Notes: generated by a model from the sequence alone, not told the origin. Positions 1-7,865 are shown, numbered from the stretch's first letter. The stretch is DNA of 64,000 nucleotides from JAAZBV01 sp964460435 (GCA_964460435.1 CAYWRH010000001.1:40677-104676); one strand, 5' to 3'. Translations and numbers: made by a program.

Positions 1-412
1 CTTCAGGCCGGAAAGACCCTGATAAAAGTCCATAGGTATGTAACCGTTGAAGCCATTGACAATCCGATACATCGGTTTTCCGACCAGGGACATTTTTTAC
101 ATGTCTGGCATTGACCAGTTTAACTTCAAACCCTTGTTTCTCCAGAATCTGGTACAAAGGAATCCAGTAAACACCTGTCGATTCCATTACCACAGTTTGG
201 ATATTACATTCCTTAAGCCAATCAGACATAGCATTTAAATCAGCCGTAAAACATTTAAAACTGCGAACAGGCTGTTCATCCCTGTCTTCCGGTACAGCTA
301 TCCAGTGCTCTTCTGAGCCAACATCAATGCCTGCTGCGTTTGGATTTATAATTTTAAATGATTTACGCTTCGATTGCTTAGGTGTTTTCTTTTTGTTCTC
401 TCGTTTTGGCAT
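1..412 (-). CDS. IS110-family transposase, 5' part (runs off the left edge)
   Basis: The open frame starts at ATG 412 and reads without a stop to base 1, about 137 codons, so the C-terminal part lies outside the window. It has the DEDD (RuvC-like) catalytic core of IS110 recombinases: a basic N-terminus, AGIDVGSEEHW with the first Asp, VVMESTGVYWIPLYQILE with the Glu, and VKNVPGRKTDVSDCQWLQRL with the last two acidic residues. The reading frame is intact, so the copy may be active if its second half is whole. IS110 enzymes move without terminal inverted repeats, which agrees with seeing none here. Confidence in the family is high; the subgroup (IS110 versus IS1111) cannot be fixed without the rest of the element. 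Confidence 0.92.
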   Translation of the reverse strand, partial: MPKRENKKKTPKQSKRKSFKIINPNAAGIDVGSEEHWIAVPEDRDEQPVRSFKCFTADLNAMSDWLKECNIQTVVMESTGVYWIPLYQILEKQGFEVKLVNARHVKNVPGRKTDVSDCQWLQRLHTYGLLSGSFRPE

Positions 413-600
413 ATTTTTCAGTCCCTCACTTTGTTAGAAGATATATACGCTCTGGCCCGGGTCGGTAACTATGCACTCTCCTAAACGGGATCGTGCTCCG
501 AAACTGCCAGATCACGTCGCCAATGCTACAACCGAATACGCCCGGAACCATGCTAAACTACGGGTCCTGTGACACCATTGTTCTTCCGGCCTTGACTGCC
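413..600 (-). ncRNA. Candidate bridge-RNA region of the IS110 element
   Basis: This is a non-coding leader directly upstream of the transposase ATG, about 190 to 250 bases long and visibly richer in G+C than the DNA to its right. In IS110-group elements the left non-coding end is transcribed as the bridge RNA that selects target and donor DNA (established knowledge of this family). Short complementary segments are visible but I could not fold it or define the loops. The outer boundary is unknown: the element end may lie anywhere up to about 680, where a truncated foreign reading frame begins. The assignment is inference from position, length and composition. Confidence 0.35.
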
Positions 601-660
601 AGTGCGCAATTTATCTTCTATAATATGCCAAACCACCTCGCAAGTTTCTTTCATCTATAA

Positions 661-1026
661 CACCAAAGCGAAGCGCCGGGGTCATTTGCTAAACTAATAA
701 TTTCTACTGAGGGCAATGTCATATATGTTTATGATTCAAAAAGAAAAGACCCATACTTCGAAATGCTAGAAACAGAAAGAAAATATTTTTATAGAATCGA
801 AGACAATAAAATGTATATTAGTAAAGATAATAAAATATGGAAAAAGGTAAAGGTGGGTATAGTGTCTATAAACGATGAGAAAATTCCCGAAGACAAAGAG
901 GGGCCTGTATTCATGACTATCAGCCTTGAAAGTGAATATTTTAAAGGGGAATATGATTTAATTGGAACTCCTGATTCAGAACCAATTAGTGGGACATATA
1001 GTGAAAAGAATGGAGTAAACCCTTGA
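661..1026 (+). pseudogene. 5'-truncated hypothetical gene beside the IS110 element
   Basis: The frame is open from just after a stop at 658 and ends with TGA at 1026. The first possible ATG is at 763 (87 residues), but codons from 661 on already read like protein, for example GSFAKLIISTEGNVIYVYD, and no start codon exists between 661 and 763. The simplest reading is a gene whose 5' end was removed when the neighbouring IS110 element arrived. The visible part is hydrophilic, lysine- and glutamate-rich, and predicted soluble. I do not recognise the family. A short genuine protein from 763 is possible, but no ribosome-binding site precedes that ATG. Confidence 0.4.
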
Positions 1027-1183
1027 TTGTAAAAATGAAAAGCGGTAGGCGGCGGGACGACCTTTAAATTTAAAATATATCTTGTGATGCAGTAATATCA
1101 AGGCATTTAAAGGTTGCAATGCCCCTTTGATACAGTTATTTTCTTTATTTGAACATCTGTTTAGCATTAAGAAACAATCGATT

Positions 1184-1405
1184 ATGCTGGATAAAAATGG
1201 GATGCGGTTTGCCCATAGCCTTGGTGCATTGATGAGCGGATTATGCTCGTTATTATTATTTTTTTATTTTAGATTTGCATGGAGCTGTGTTTTCATTTTT
1301 GCAGTCATTAAAAGCATCAGCGCTTTTGGGGTCTGTCCCGGAGAAAAGTTATATAACTGTATCAATGATGGGCATTGTTGCGCATTTATCAAACGAAAAG
1401 ATTAA
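1184..1405 (+). CDS. Small two-helix membrane protein, possibly DUF2892-like
   Basis: This is a 73-residue frame starting at MLDKNGMRFAH. The frame is open upstream to 1127 but I prefer the internal ATG because it matches the usual start of the family. Two hydrophobic helices occupy roughly residues 13-45 and are followed by the motif FGVCPGEKLYNCINDGHCC. A membrane pair followed by G-x-CP is seen in DUF2892 (YgaP-type) membrane domains, sometimes attached to rhodanese or found alone. No strong ribosome-binding site is visible. The function is unknown and the gene may be non-functional in this degraded neighbourhood. Confidence 0.35.
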   Translation: MLDKNGMRFAHSLGALMSGLCSLLLFFYFRFAWSCVFIFAVIKSISAFGVCPGEKLYNCINDGHCCAFIKRKD

Positions 1406-1618
1406 CCGATAAAAAAATGACGAGTTTCCACTCTGCACTTTTAACAGAAAAGCATTTATTATTTTAGAATAGGGTATGGGTATAAATCAGTAGATAATTT
1501 CTGAATGACAGCAATAGTAAGGTGTCTTTTATTATTTATAGTTGTACAAATATTCTTGTAAATTTAATGTATCTATTAGCCTTACTATAATCCCCAAAAA
1601 TCACAGGTAGATTTCACA

Positions 1619-1647
1619 TTGACACAAAATGGTGTACCTTATATACT
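1619..1647 (+). promoter_or_regulatory. Sigma-70-type promoter of the DUF4160-DUF2442 pair
   Basis: TTGACA at 1619-1624 and TATACT at 1642-1647 are separated by exactly 17 bases. This places a start site near 1654, about 30 bases before the ATG of the DUF4160 frame. The rest of the non-coding stretch 1406-1683 is A+T-rich and shows no gene that I can support. Confidence 0.6.
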
Positions 1648-1683
1648 TTATGCTAAAAAAGTGAAACTTTATTAACAAAAACA

Positions 1684-1953
1684 ATGCCTGAAATCAGTCG
1701 CTTCTTTGGTATTATCATCCGCATGTTTGTTGAGCCAAGCACTTAACATCACCGCCCTCATTTCCATGCATATTACCAAAACCAGGAGGCTGTATTCAGC
1801 ATTGATATGATTGAGATGATGGGTGGTAACCTCTCGCAAAAGGAAAAGAGATTAGTTGAAGCCTGGGCGGAGCTACATCAAGAGGAGTTGCAAGAAGATT
1901 GGCAAAGATTACAGGCAGGGCAAATACCATACAAGATAGCCCCACTTCGTTAA
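1684..1953 (+). pseudogene. DUF4160 protein gene with one in-frame stop
   Basis: From ATG 1684 the frame reads MPEISRFFGIIIRMFVEPST, then TAA at 1744-1746, and continues in the same frame as HHRPHFHAYYQNQEAVFSID to IAPLR and a stop at 1951-1953. Both halves match the DUF4160 family (usually 80-95 residues), including the N-terminal ISxFFGIIIRM strand and the PHFHAYY core. Apart from this single nonsense codon the gene looks complete. It sits 20 bases before DUF2442, the usual partner in a small two-gene module of unproven, toxin-antitoxin-like role. The stop is compatible with a CAA to TAA change. Confidence in the family and the stop is high; loss of function is inferred. Confidence 0.85.
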
Positions 1954-1973
1954 CAAGGCGCATGGAGGATAAA

Positions 1974-2282
1974 ATGGAACATCCTATCTATCGAGTAATA
2001 GGGTTTGAGATTGTTGCCCCATACACCTTACGGGTAATGTTTACGGACGGCAAAGAACAGACAATCGATTTTCAACCTATTTTAGTAGGTGAATTGTATG
2101 GGCCACTTAAGGATGAACGTTTATTCAACCAAGTTGAAATTGACCCGGAAATCCACACATTGGTATGGCCAAATGGTGCCGATTTTGACCCTGCTACACT
2201 TCATGACTGGCCAGAATATATAGTCAGCATGAAGGGACTTGCAGAACGTTGGATAACAAAAGAAATCACAGTTACACAATAA
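1974..2282 (+). CDS. DUF2442 domain protein
   Basis: A 102-residue protein beginning MEHPIYRVIGFE. I place the start at ATG 1974 because GGAGG lies at 1964-1968, 5 bases upstream; starts further upstream at 1899 or 1962 would overlap the DUF4160 tail or the ribosome site. The body shows the DUF2442 pattern: a DGKEQTIDFQPIL strand, GELYGPLKDERLFNQVEID, then TLVWPNGADFDPATLHDWPE. DUF2442 proteins are small and soluble and commonly sit next to DUF4160, as here. Their biochemical role is not established, though a toxin-antitoxin function has been suspected. The frame is intact although its partner carries a nonsense codon. Confidence 0.85.
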   Translation: MEHPIYRVIGFEIVAPYTLRVMFTDGKEQTIDFQPILVGELYGPLKDERLFNQVEIDPEIHTLVWPNGADFDPATLHDWPEYIVSMKGLAERWITKEITVTQ

Positions 2283-2412
2283 CCCACGCTAAATATAGCA
2301 AATATGATCTTTGATGAACCAGGGCCAAAACCACCTGTATGGACGATAGTGGGGACATCCTTCAATAATAAAATAAACTGACATATAAAAAAGATATGAG
2401 TATTATTACCCC

Positions 2413-2640
2413 ATACCAAGAACATCCAGATTAGATTCCCCCGGTATATTACATCATGTAATGATAAGGGGAATAGAACGCAGGAAGATATTCACGGATA
2501 ATGAAGATCGTATTAATTTTTTTATCGGCTATCTGCTCTTATCCCAGAAACAAAAACCCGATGCTATGAATGGGCATTTATGCCCAACCATACCCATTTG
2601 CAGATAATTCAAGGATTGTCCCCGATTACGCGACCAAGCG
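2413..2640 (+). pseudogene. Decayed REP-associated tyrosine (Y1) transposase
   Basis: In one frame the bases from 2413 read PRTSRLDSPGILHHVMIRG followed by IERRKIFTDNEDRINFF, the unmistakable N-terminus of IS200-like/RAYT Y1 transposases. The expected initiator ATG is ATA at 2413-2415. Around 2530-2545 the frame is lost; a second frame then gives TKTRCYEWAFMPNHTHLQII, which contains the HUH metal-binding pair (H-T-H). The catalytic-tyrosine part is missing and homology ends near 2640. The gene therefore has lost its start codon, has at least one frameshift and is 3'-truncated, and cannot be functional. Confidence 0.85.
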
Positions 2641-2757
2641 AGATATAAAGTTGAATAGTGTCAAGTTGGTAAACAGGTTAAAATAATAAATATATGGCCC
2701 AAGCCACAAGGTGCCACATCAGGCAACCCACAAAATTAACATAGTCCGGCTTTAATA

Positions 2758-2787
2758 TTGACCAATAGGTTTATCATCCCTTATACT
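2758..2787 (+). promoter_or_regulatory. Possible promoter of the 2915 gene
   Basis: TTGACC at 2758-2763 and TATACT at 2782-2787 are 18 bases apart, about 128 bases upstream of the start codon at 2915. The spacing and boxes are acceptable for sigma-70, but a long leader would result. Nothing else is recognisable in 2641-2914. Confidence 0.35.
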
Positions 2788-2914
2788 CGAAATTAAAACA
2801 GGATATCTTATGAAAACTGATGTTGCCGGTTCCCTGACTTATTAACCTGGTGAATGATTATAAAATAGGGCGCATTCATAAAAAGTTAATAAACTCAGTG
2901 AAGGAGGAAGAATC

Positions 2915-3427
2915 ATGAAATCCATTTTAATTATTATCTTCTCCATGTTTTCTGTTTCCATCTCAATCCAGGCCGCAACACCGACCTTGCAAAGCTGCGC
3001 TGCTATTGAAAATCCGGACGAGCGTCTTATATGCTATGACACGCTTTCCGGTCGTTTGTCCGCTGACACTGTGAAATCAAATGATGTTGCGCCCAAAGCG
3101 GATGATTCTGTGGCATCCAAAGTGGAGACCATTGTACCAATAGTTGAGCCTGCGCAAGATGCTGAAGCTATTTTCGGTTTAGAACATACACATAAAGAGA
3201 AACAGCCTGATGAGCTGCAATTTAAATGGAGCAAAAAAATGCAGGATGCCTATGGAAAGTGGATCCTCTTCATGGAAAACGGACAGGTGTGGCGTCAAAC
3301 CGATAGCGCTGCTTTCAACTTTAATAACCCGGAGCAGCAGGTAGTTATTTCTCGCGGTATCCTGGGTTCATTCTTTCTTGTAGAGCCAGAGGGTAAAAAG
3401 CGGATACGTGTGATGAGGGTTAAATAA
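2915..3427 (+). CDS. Exported protein with a C-x(8)-RLICYD motif
   Basis: A 170-residue protein preceded by a strong ribosome site (AAGGAGG, about 2900-2906). Residues 1-20 form a signal peptide (MKSILIIIFSMFSVSISIQA). The mature part begins with CAAIENPDERLICYDTLSGR, a two-cysteine motif shared by several small periplasmic proteins, including some associated with type VI secretion (TagO/VasI-like). A polar linker follows and then a C-terminal beta-rich region, WILFMENGQVWRQTD to KKRIRVMRVK. The location is inferred to be periplasmic. No secretion gene lies nearby, so a specific function cannot be assigned. Confidence 0.7.
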   Translation: MKSILIIIFSMFSVSISIQAATPTLQSCAAIENPDERLICYDTLSGRLSADTVKSNDVAPKADDSVASKVETIVPIVEPAQDAEAIFGLEHTHKEKQPDELQFKWSKKMQDAYGKWILFMENGQVWRQTDSAAFNFNNPEQQVVISRGILGSFFLVEPEGKKRIRVMRVK

Positions 3428-3446
3428 CGTTGGCATGGTGTCAATT

Positions 3447-3863
3447 TCAACTGTTAAATGGAAATATAGTAAAAGATTTTGTTTTGTTATACCTGTATGC
3501 ATTGAAATGTTTGACATCAAATGTAAGAATATTTGAAATCAGTAGATCATTTGCGGCTGAGACAAGTGTAGCATCAGCAAAATCCATTGGAAAATCCTGA
3601 TATTTTTTCATTATCTTTTTAACATAATCCAGGCTTTCTATATTTGAGGGAACAAGAGTAACTGCCCCGCTCAGAACAAATTCAAGGGCGGCCTCCTGGC
3701 CAATAAAAGAAAAATTCAACAGATACAGCACCTCGGTCATAACTGCTTCTGTTGAAAAAATATCCTAACTGAAATTATTCAACCATTCTATGCATTTAAG
3801 ATGTCTTGCTTCGCTCCGGTCAATTAACGCAACCCATGGTCCCATATCCAGCAGGATATTCAT
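3447..3863 (-). pseudogene. PIN-domain toxin gene (VapC-like) with one in-frame stop
   Basis: From ATG 3863 the frame reads MNILLDMGPWVALIDRSEAR to LNNFS, meets TAG at 3767-3765, then continues in frame as DIFSTEAVMTEVLYLLNFSF to the stop at 3447. With the nonsense codon ignored it is a full 138-residue PIN ribonuclease: first Asp in LLDMGPW, the conserved TE..., and the C-terminal DFADATLVSAA and ILTFDVKHF acidic residues. An internal start (3740) would lose the first catalytic Asp. The gene overlaps its upstream antitoxin by four bases (ATGA), the typical toxin-antitoxin layout. The stop is compatible with CAG to TAG. Confidence 0.85.
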
Positions 3864-4114
3864 TTATTGGCCCTTTTTATTTTTTCAATGAGATATTTTC
3901 TGTGGTTCTGCCCAAGGTCTTTTATCCCGCTTTCGGCTTTACCCAGAAGGTGTTTAACTTTACTGTAAGGCGTTGTCTGTTCTTTTGTAATATTTTCATC
4001 AATAAATTTTCTCAGGGCAAGACGTGCTATATCGGATTTTTTAAGGCCCATATTATCTGATAAAATATCTATCTCCTTTTAATATTTATCAGGAATTCTT
4101 ATGGTAAGCTGCAT
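3860..4114 (-). pseudogene. Ribbon-helix-helix antitoxin gene with one in-frame stop
   Basis: ATG 4114 follows an excellent ribosome site (AGGAGGG, 4127-4121). The frame reads MQLTIRIPDKY, then TAA at 4081-4079, then in frame KEIDILSDNMGLKKSDIARL and ALRKFIDENITK to TGA at 3862-3860. The first segment is the DNA-binding beta-strand and the second the two helices of a CopG/Arc-type repressor of about 84 residues. The stop separates the strand from the helices; re-initiation at the internal ATG 4051 would yield a protein without the DNA-contacting strand. The stop is compatible with CAA to TAA. The downstream overlapping gene is the PIN toxin. Confidence 0.85.
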
Positions 4115-4141
4115 TTTTATCCCTCCTAAAAATGTATGCAG

Positions 4142-4170
4142 ATTGTAGTCTGATAGATTACAAATGTCAA
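4142..4170 (-). promoter_or_regulatory. Promoter with embedded palindromic operator of the RHH-PIN pair
   Basis: On the minus strand TTGACA (4170-4165) and TACAAT (4147-4142) are 17 bases apart, 28 bases upstream of the antitoxin ATG. Between and overlapping the boxes lies a 21-base inverted repeat (4143-4163) with arms TTGTAGTCT/AGATTACAA, matching at 8 of 9 positions. This is the expected binding site for an autoregulating RHH antitoxin-toxin complex. Confidence 0.65.
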
Positions 4171-4202
4171 AATATCATTGAGTTATTAAAACCAATCGAA
4201 AA

Positions 4203-5042
4203 TTAATATATGTTATCCAGGCCTACCTGCTCAAAAGAGGGCATGGGTTCAAGGGTGAAAATATTATCAGGAATCTCTTTATTGAACACAACCTTTTTTC
4301 TTTTAAGTCTCATACCCCTCTTTTCCTTTTTATCTTCAAGGAGGGTGTTAATAGCATAACTGATATCCCCTGCCATAATAAAATCGCTGAAGACCATGTC
4401 TGGTGATCCGGGAGAAAAGAGCACTGCCTCCTTAATCTCTTTTTCAGACGATAGCGTTATAATGGCTATGGTTTTTTTGTCAGCGCCCTTTAATGTGAGC
4501 GCACCTCCTCTTTCTTCATAAATGTCGGATACCCCGGGGTATATGGGGTGACCCCTTAAAAATGACCAGATCATATCAGTTGAGAAATCCATCTCCGGTA
4601 AGAATCTGGAGAGGTTTACTGATGTGAACTCACCGTTATACTGCCTCTTTTCCATGAAATCGATGATCGATAGCCTCTCATCCCTGATTAATAGATAAAA
4701 AAGCGGCTTGCCCCATGAGTGGGTGATCTCCATCTTTAGCATGAGAGGCTCCTTTTTCCCTGCTATCAGGATATCTGCTGATCTATCCATAATCCACCCA
4801 TCAATGGATAATTGCCCTGTGAAATAGAATTCAGAGACTTTCTCTTCCTGCGCCCTTGCCTCTGCAATAATATCTTGCATCTCTTCAACTGAAAGGATTT
4901 TATGCTGCCTGTAAGGCGCAAGGGATGCGCATCCGGAAAGAAAAGAGACAAGTGCAAGCAGCATAATTTCCAGAATAAGGGGTTTTGGCGGAAACAGTTC
5001 AGCAGGGCTAAAATGTGTTGTGGCTATAGGTCTTTCCTGCAT
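4203..5042 (-). CDS. LolB-like outer-membrane lipoprotein (DUF4292-type)
   Basis: A 279-residue protein, last gene of the minus-strand cluster, starting 5 bases after the TPR gene. The hydrophobic segment LILEIMLLALVSFLSGC ends in a lipobox with Cys 38, so it should be a lipoprotein; translation could also begin at Met 27. The mature domain begins with a helix (VEEMQDIIAEARAQEEKVSE) followed by beta-strands (FYFTGQLSIDGWIMDRSADI, PLMLKMEITHSWGKPLFYLL). That is the expected layout of the LolA/LolB fold that chaperones lipoproteins to the outer membrane. The neighbouring SurA-like chaperones fit an envelope-biogenesis role. The fold assignment is by pattern only. Confidence 0.5.
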   Translation of the reverse strand: MQERPIATTHFSPAELFPPKPLILEIMLLALVSFLSGCASLAPYRQHKILSVEEMQDIIAEARAQEEKVSEFYFTGQLSIDGWIMDRSADILIAGKKEPLMLKMEITHSWGKPLFYLLIRDERLSIIDFMEKRQYNGEFTSVNLSRFLPEMDFSTDMIWSFLRGHPIYPGVSDIYEERGGALTLKGADKKTIAIITLSSEKEIKEAVLFSPGSPDMVFSDFIMAGDISYAINTLLEDKKEKRGMRLKRKKVVFNKEIPDNIFTLEPMPSFEQVGLDNIY

Positions 5043-5047
5043 GAAAA

Positions 5048-6847
5048 TTATTCCAGCTTCCTTTTCATTTCTTCTATCTTTCTGTTGATGGCATCAGGGT
5101 TCTGATGTTTGAGTGTAAGCGCCTTCTGATACATCTCAATGGACATCTTAAAGTTACCCATCTTCATGTATACATCCCCGATGTGCTCTGCTATTGTGGG
5201 GTCTCCGCCTTCAACAAGGGAAAGCGCCCTGGTAAGGGTTTCAAGCGCAAGGTCATAATTCCCCTGGCGGTAATATACCCAGCCCAGGCTGTCTATGTAA
5301 TACCCGTTATCAGGCTTGATATTGATGGCCTTTTGTATAAGCGTTAACGCCTCATCAAGATTTACACCCTGTTCTGCATAGGTATAGCCGATGTAGTTCA
5401 TGGCATCTGCATTTCCGGGATCAAGTTCAAGCACCCTTTTCATCTGGGCAATGGCTTCATCCTTGTTCTCTTTCCTGTCAAGGAGTGTGCCAAGGCGGTA
5501 GATCAGGTCAACATTATCCCCTTCAATAGCCAGCCCTTCATCCAGAGCCTCCCGCGCCTTTACATAATCCTCCTTTGATTCATAGATGGATGAGAGCAGG
5601 GTGTAGAAATCAGATTCATCCCTTTTATACTCAATCCCCTTTCTCAATATCTCTATGGCCTCATCTGTTTTTCCCATTTTGTTTAAGAGGTATGCCAGGT
5701 GCAGCCTTGCGTTTATATAAAGTTCATTGCCCTCTTCTATCATCCTGAAATGATAGAGCGCCTCCTCAGGCTGGTTGTTCTGCTCATAGGCAAGTGCAAG
5801 ATAGTATCTGGATTTCTGATCATCAGGCCATGCCGTTACAATCATATCAAGCTCGTTTATGGATTCCGCAAGCCTTCCATTCTGAAGATAAAACAGGCCA
5901 ATTGCCTGGCGGCTCTGATCTCCGGGGGAGGAGTTCTTCTTTATCTCATCCATCATGGATGCAATCTCATCCTTTTTGCCCATCAGCTCATAAATCCCAA
6001 GCAGACGCTCCCTTGCGATCCTGTTTGTGGGGTCTATCTTTAAAAGACGCTGATAGGTATTGCCTGCCTCTTCAAGCTTCCCCTGAATGTAGTAGAGCCC
6101 TGCAAGGTCAAAAAGCGCCGGTTCCAGCGCCTCGTTAATATTAAGGGCTGCAAGATATTCCTTTTCTGCCATCTCATAATTATTCATTGCCTGATATATC
6201 TTTGCCTTGTAGTAATGGGCAAAAAACATTTCAGGGTCCTTTTCTGTAAGGGTATTGAGCTGTGCCATTGCCTCATCCAGCATGCCTGCCCTTGCAAGCA
6301 CAGTGGAGTATGCCATCCTCACCCTGTGGTTTTCAGGATCAATGGCAATAATCTCCCTGTATTGAGCTATGGCCTTTTCAGTATCGCCACCCATACCATA
6401 AAGATCGGCAATAAGGAGCCTTGTCTCAATATCATCCGGATTGAGCCGCAGGCTTTCTTCGGCATATTTAAGCGCCAGTTCAGGATTCCTTGTCTCGCTT
6501 AAGAGGATGGCCATTCTTTTTTTGAGATATGCTGATTCAGGGTCATACCCCATTACCTTTTTAAGTTTTTCAATGGCTGTAATATAGTCACCATTTGAGA
6601 TGTTAATGGTTGAAAGTATGAAATTTATATATGCAAGCTGTTTATCGTCAGGGGTTTTCAAGGGTGCCTTTGCATATTTAAGGTCAATCACCTCTGGATC
6701 AGTCTGAATAGACTCGGTCACAGGCGCAGCGCCATTTTCAGTCTCTGCATAAACAAAAGAGAAGCCGGCAATGGAACAGAGAAGAAGCAGCAGGGCAGCT
6801 AATGGTATTTTGAAAGAGGCTTCTCTAGTTTTGTGTAAGATGATCAT
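5048..6847 (-). CDS. Exported tetratricopeptide-repeat protein
   Basis: A 599-residue protein with an N-terminal signal segment (AALLLLLCSIAGFSFVYA, residues 18-35) and about fifteen consecutive 34-residue TPR units from residue 65 to the C-terminus (typical cores GDYITAIEKLKKVMGYDPES and GNYDLALETLTRALSLVEGG). TPR arrays mediate protein-protein contacts; in the periplasm they often scaffold outer-membrane or secretion assembly. It follows the sigma-32 gene by 8 bases and precedes a LolB-like lipoprotein gene by 5, so it is surely cotranscribed. The specific partner is not evident. There is no enzymatic domain. Confidence 0.85.
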   Translation of the reverse strand: MIILHKTREASFKIPLAALLLLLCSIAGFSFVYAETENGAAPVTESIQTDPEVIDLKYAKAPLKTPDDKQLAYINFILSTINISNGDYITAIEKLKKVMGYDPESAYLKKRMAILLSETRNPELALKYAEESLRLNPDDIETRLLIADLYGMGGDTEKAIAQYREIIAIDPENHRVRMAYSTVLARAGMLDEAMAQLNTLTEKDPEMFFAHYYKAKIYQAMNNYEMAEKEYLAALNINEALEPALFDLAGLYYIQGKLEEAGNTYQRLLKIDPTNRIARERLLGIYELMGKKDEIASMMDEIKKNSSPGDQSRQAIGLFYLQNGRLAESINELDMIVTAWPDDQKSRYYLALAYEQNNQPEEALYHFRMIEEGNELYINARLHLAYLLNKMGKTDEAIEILRKGIEYKRDESDFYTLLSSIYESKEDYVKAREALDEGLAIEGDNVDLIYRLGTLLDRKENKDEAIAQMKRVLELDPGNADAMNYIGYTYAEQGVNLDEALTLIQKAINIKPDNGYYIDSLGWVYYRQGNYDLALETLTRALSLVEGGDPTIAEHIGDVYMKMGNFKMSIEMYQKALTLKHQNPDAINRKIEEMKRKLE

Positions 6848-6855
6848 GGAAAATC

Positions 6856-7803
6856 CTATTTTATAAAATCAGAGTATTGTTCATCAAAGTCAGGGATCTC
6901 CTCCGAGAGCCACTGTTTAATGTTGGTTACTATCCTTGACTGTATCTGCCTGACCCTCTCTCTTGATATATTGTATTTGTCTCCGAGTTCCTGAAGGGTA
7001 GCAGGGGTATCAGCCATTATGCGGTTTTCAAAGATATCAAGCTCCTTCCCCTTGAGGGTCTTTCTGTATTCCTCCAGTTTTGCAAGAAGCATGTTACGTC
7101 CCTGCATCTCGGAGAGCTGGTCATCAGTATCCAGCCTTTCATCAGGAAGAAAAGAGCTGTACTCCTCCTTTCCGCCATCACCCACAGGGGCATTGATGCT
7201 CACCTCTCCACCCCCCAGCCTCTGGGTCATTTCATCAATATCCTCCTCCTTGACGCTGAGGCGTTCAGCCAAAAGCCGGGTCTCTGGCATCATGCCCTGT
7301 GACAGCAGCTTTTCCCTTTCCTTTGCAAGGTTGTAGAAGAGTTTTCTCTGTGTCTGTGTGGTGCCTATCTTTACCAGCTTCCAGTTCTTCATGATAAAGG
7401 AGAGCATGTATGCCTTTATCCAGTAGGAAGAGTAGTATGAAAACTTTATGCCCCTGTATGGATCAAATTTTCTGACCGCCTGGATCAGGCCGAGGTTACC
7501 CTCCTGGATCAGGTCAAGAAGGCTCTTGGTCCAGTACCTGTGAAAATCCATTGCAATTTTTACAACAAGCCTGAGATTACTGGTAATAAGCCTATAGGCA
7601 GCATCCTCATCATTATTCTCCTTAACCCTTATGGCAAGCTCTGTCTCCTCCTCCTTGGTAAGGAGCTTGTATTTTTTTATCTCATAAAGGTATAGCTGAA
7701 GCGGGTCATAAGGGACAAGCGCCTTCTCCTCGCTTGGTATTGCAAGGCTCAGATCCAGCCCTTCATCCTCTTCCGGTACCTGTTCGCTTATATCTTTAGT
7801 CAT
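6856..7803 (-). CDS. rpoH: RNA polymerase sigma-32-type factor
   Basis: A 315-residue sigma-70-family protein. Region 1.2 begins at DPLQLYLYEIKKYKLLTKEE, region 2 contains DLIQEGNLGLIQAVRKFDPY and the -10-binding FSYYSSYWIKAYM, and region 4.2 is the helix-turn-helix TLQELGDKYNISRERVRQIQ. Between regions 2 and 3, QRKLFYNLAKEREKL matches the RpoH box that marks heat-shock sigma factors. The absence of region 1.1 and the length agree with RpoH. It lies between TyrRS (62 bases upstream) and the TPR gene. The mix with SurA-like chaperones suggests an envelope/protein-folding cluster. It could be a paralogue rather than the main heat-shock sigma. Confidence 0.85.
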   Translation of the reverse strand: MTKDISEQVPEEDEGLDLSLAIPSEEKALVPYDPLQLYLYEIKKYKLLTKEEETELAIRVKENNDEDAAYRLITSNLRLVVKIAMDFHRYWTKSLLDLIQEGNLGLIQAVRKFDPYRGIKFSYYSSYWIKAYMLSFIMKNWKLVKIGTTQTQRKLFYNLAKEREKLLSQGMMPETRLLAERLSVKEEDIDEMTQRLGGGEVSINAPVGDGGKEEYSSFLPDERLDTDDQLSEMQGRNMLLAKLEEYRKTLKGKELDIFENRIMADTPATLQELGDKYNISRERVRQIQSRIVTNIKQWLSEEIPDFDEQYSDFIK

Positions 7804-7865
7804 ATTTTTATCCTTTTATAAATCCAATATCCCCATTTCGACTGAGAGCATGGCGCCATACAGGC

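Noticed and set aside
1899..1973. Longer N-terminus for the DUF2442 protein
   Set aside because: The extra 25 residues overlap the DUF4160 reading frame and the GGAGG site fits the start at 1974.
1744..4081. Recoding of in-frame stops (pyrrolysine or selenocysteine) in the DUF4160, PIN and RHH genes
   Set aside because: The three stops are TAA, TAG and TAA; TAA is not known to be recoded as either amino acid and neighbouring genes end normally with TAA. Plain nonsense mutation is simpler.
5699..6138. Long plus-strand reading frames opposite the TPR gene
   Set aside because: They mirror codon structure of the repeat gene, lack ribosome sites and match no protein pattern.
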